A stretch of DNA of 6,442 nucleotides. Source: Candidatus Kerfeldbacteria bacterium. Lineage in GTDB: Bacteria; Patescibacteriota; Patescibacteriia; UBA9570. Made by a program: the position numbers and the translations under genes. The notes beneath the pieces were generated by a model. That model worked only from the letters and a program-made list of their open reading frames with translations. It was not told the origin of the DNA and did not search any database. Shown here piece by piece: positions 5,278 through 6,442 of this stretch. The stretch lies in contig JACQPW010000026.1 of NCBI GenBank assembly GCA_016207285.1, positions 1 to 6,442 on the forward strand, written 5' to 3'. Numbering within the stretch: the first letter of the stretch is position 1; each line of letters opens with the position of its first letter.

Positions 5278-5852
5278 AACTGAAAGTCTGTGGTATTACG
5301 AATGAAGCGGATGCATTGGCTGCTGCCCAAGCCGGTGTGAGCTACCTTGGTTATATTTTGAATTACACTGCTAGTCCTAGGTTTGTGTTACCAAACACAG
5401 TGCGTAGCATGATTCAAAGAACCAAACAATTATATCCAACGGTCCAACATGTTGCCGTACTCGTCAAACCAACTGACCAACTGGTTGCTGAAGTAGAGCA
5501 GTTAGATGTTGATCTATTGCAAATTTATGGAGCCATTCCTAGTAACGTCACGAAGCCGATTTGGCAAAGTGAAATTGGCGGTGTCTCTCAACCACAATCT
5601 CCATTGGTCACGATGCTGCATTGCGATGCTGGGTTTGGTAGCGGAAACACCTTATCACTTGACGTGTTAACACAATTGCGGCCAGAGCTGCCACTAGTGA
5701 TTGCCGGAGGTATTACGGTAGATAATGTCCGAGAAATTATCCAATTGTGCCAACCAACCGTAGTGGATGTAAATAGTGGGGTAGAATCCGTCCCCGGTAA
5801 GAAAGATATTAATAAAATCTATGAACTACGAAAACTTATTCTTCAAAACTAG
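5274..5852 (+). CDS. trpF: Phosphoribosylanthranilate isomerase
   Basis: Amadori rearrangement of phosphoribosylanthranilate to CdRP, the TrpC substrate, in the cytoplasm. The protein has 192 residues, slightly under the usual 200-210. Motifs are KVCGIT with the catalytic Cys6, ASPRFV (Arg36), HCDAG (catalytic Asp118), a GFGSG phosphate-loop region, IAGGIT (143-148) and DVNSGVES followed by PGKKD (165-178). The family motif QLHG is QIYG here, and DVSSGVE is DVNSGVE. The gene starts inside the trpC stop (ATGA overlap) without a Shine-Dalgarno site and ends 32 bases into trpB in a different frame. It is a separate protein here, not fused to TrpC as in enteric bacteria. Confidence 0.94.
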   Translation: MKLKVCGITNEADALAAAQAGVSYLGYILNYTASPRFVLPNTVRSMIQRTKQLYPTVQHVAVLVKPTDQLVAEVEQLDVDLLQIYGAIPSNVTKPIWQSEIGGVSQPQSPLVTMLHCDAGFGSGNTLSLDVLTQLRPELPLVIAGGITVDNVREIIQLCQPTVVDVNSGVESVPGKKDINKIYELRKLILQN

Positions 5853-6442
5853 TACTGAACCTGACCCGCAAGGCCACTTTGGTGTCTTTGGTGGTCAATA
5901 TGTGCCAGAGTTATTAATTCCGGCATTGCAGGAATTAACAGCAGCCTACGAGCAGGCCAAAGCGGATCCCAGTTTCAAAACTGAGCTAGTCGATTTATTG
6001 CAAAACTATGTGGGTCGACCATCACCATTATACTTTGCCGAGCAATTAACCAAGCAATTAGGTGGGGCGCAAATTTATCTCAAGAATGAGGGTTTGAACC
6101 ACACCGGCGCTCATAAAATTAACCATTGTGTTGGGCAGGCGATCTTGGCCAAACGGATGGGCAAAACCAGATTGATTGCAGAGACGGGTGCGGGACAACA
6201 TGGAGTGGCAACCGCTACCGTAGCAGCGAAGTTTGGTCTGAAGTGTACTGTGCACATGGGAAAAATCGATATGGAACGGCAAGCTCCGAATGTATTCTGG
6301 ATGAAACTGTTAGGTGCCGAAGTCGTGCCGGTAACGAGCGGTAGCCAAACCTTAAAGGATGCTGTCACCAGTGCCCTGCAAGATTGGATGGGGGATCCAC
6401 AGGATAGTTATTACCTGTTGGGCTCAGCCTTAGGGCCGCATC
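5821..6442 (+). CDS. trpB: Tryptophan synthase beta subunit (3' partial)
   Basis: PLP enzyme joining indole and serine to make tryptophan, normally in a complex with TrpA. The frame is open from ATG 5821 to the window edge: 207 complete codons, about half of a normal ~400-residue protein. Visible motifs are GHFGVFGGQYVPE (18-30), GRPSPLYFAEQL (65-76), LNHTGAHKIN with the PLP lysine Lys99, AETGAGQHG with the catalytic-type Glu121, ERQAPNVFWMKLLGAEVVPV and YLLGSALGPH at the edge. This is the canonical TrpB1 pattern. Small departures are KNEGLNHTG where KREDLNHTG is common, and NVFWM where NVFRM is usual. The start overlaps the last 32 bases of trpF; no better start lies nearby, and the next conserved block (GHFG) begins at residue 18, as in homologues. 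No good Shine-Dalgarno sequence is seen. trpA is expected just downstream, outside the window. Confidence 0.95.
   Translation, partial: MNYENLFFKTSTEPDPQGHFGVFGGQYVPELLIPALQELTAAYEQAKADPSFKTELVDLLQNYVGRPSPLYFAEQLTKQLGGAQIYLKNEGLNHTGAHKINHCVGQAILAKRMGKTRLIAETGAGQHGVATATVAAKFGLKCTVHMGKIDMERQAPNVFWMKLLGAEVVPVTSGSQTLKDAVTSALQDWMGDPQDSYYLLGSALGPH

Overview
The window carries most of a tryptophan biosynthesis operon, all on the + strand. It opens with the 3' end of an unrelated membrane-protein gene and is cut off inside trpB. Gene order after the leader is aroF-type DAHP synthase, trpE, trpG, trpD, trpC, trpF, trpB. trpA would be expected next but lies outside the window. The standard bacterial code is used: TGA, TAA and TAG all end genes. 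The organism cannot be named from sequence alone. The separate (unfused) trpE-G-D-C-F-B order, very tight packing, scarcity of Shine-Dalgarno sites and shortened TrpC and TrpD suggest a bacterium with a streamlined genome. A Patescibacteria/CPR-like lineage is possible, but that is inference.

Region 1 (1-632) is the end of an exported, single-pass membrane protein of unknown function. Its gene begins before the window.

Region 2 (633-842) is the most interesting part: a compact and nearly complete ribosome-mediated transcription attenuator. It has a consensus-like sigma70-type promoter (TTGACA, 17-base spacer, TATACT) and a predicted transcript start only about 4 bases before an unannotated 27-codon leader peptide. 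That peptide contains the run YFSWFWY. A 15-bp antiterminator pairing (722-736 with 794-808) competes with a 13-bp terminator hairpin (791-803 with 809-821). The aromatic codons sit immediately upstream of the antiterminator's 5' arm, as the mechanism requires. Because Tyr, Phe and Trp codons are all present and the first structural gene is DAHP synthase, which feeds all three aromatic amino acids, the leader may sense aromatic amino acid starvation in general.

Region 3 (843-6442) is the structural operon. DAHP synthase commits erythrose-4-phosphate and phosphoenolpyruvate to the shikimate pathway. TrpE/TrpG convert chorismate to anthranilate, TrpD attaches phosphoribose, TrpF isomerises, TrpC closes the indole ring, and TrpB (with TrpA) makes tryptophan. 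The genes are joined by a 14-base gap (aroF-trpE), ATGA overlaps (trpE-G, trpG-D, trpC-F), an 8-base overlap (trpD-C) and a 32-base overlap (trpF-B). Only trpD has an obvious Shine-Dalgarno sequence, so translational coupling is probably important. There is likely enzyme-level control as well: DAHP synthase has an N-terminal regulatory-type domain and TrpE keeps the tryptophan-binding motifs. Several family positions carry unusual residues and are listed as findings.
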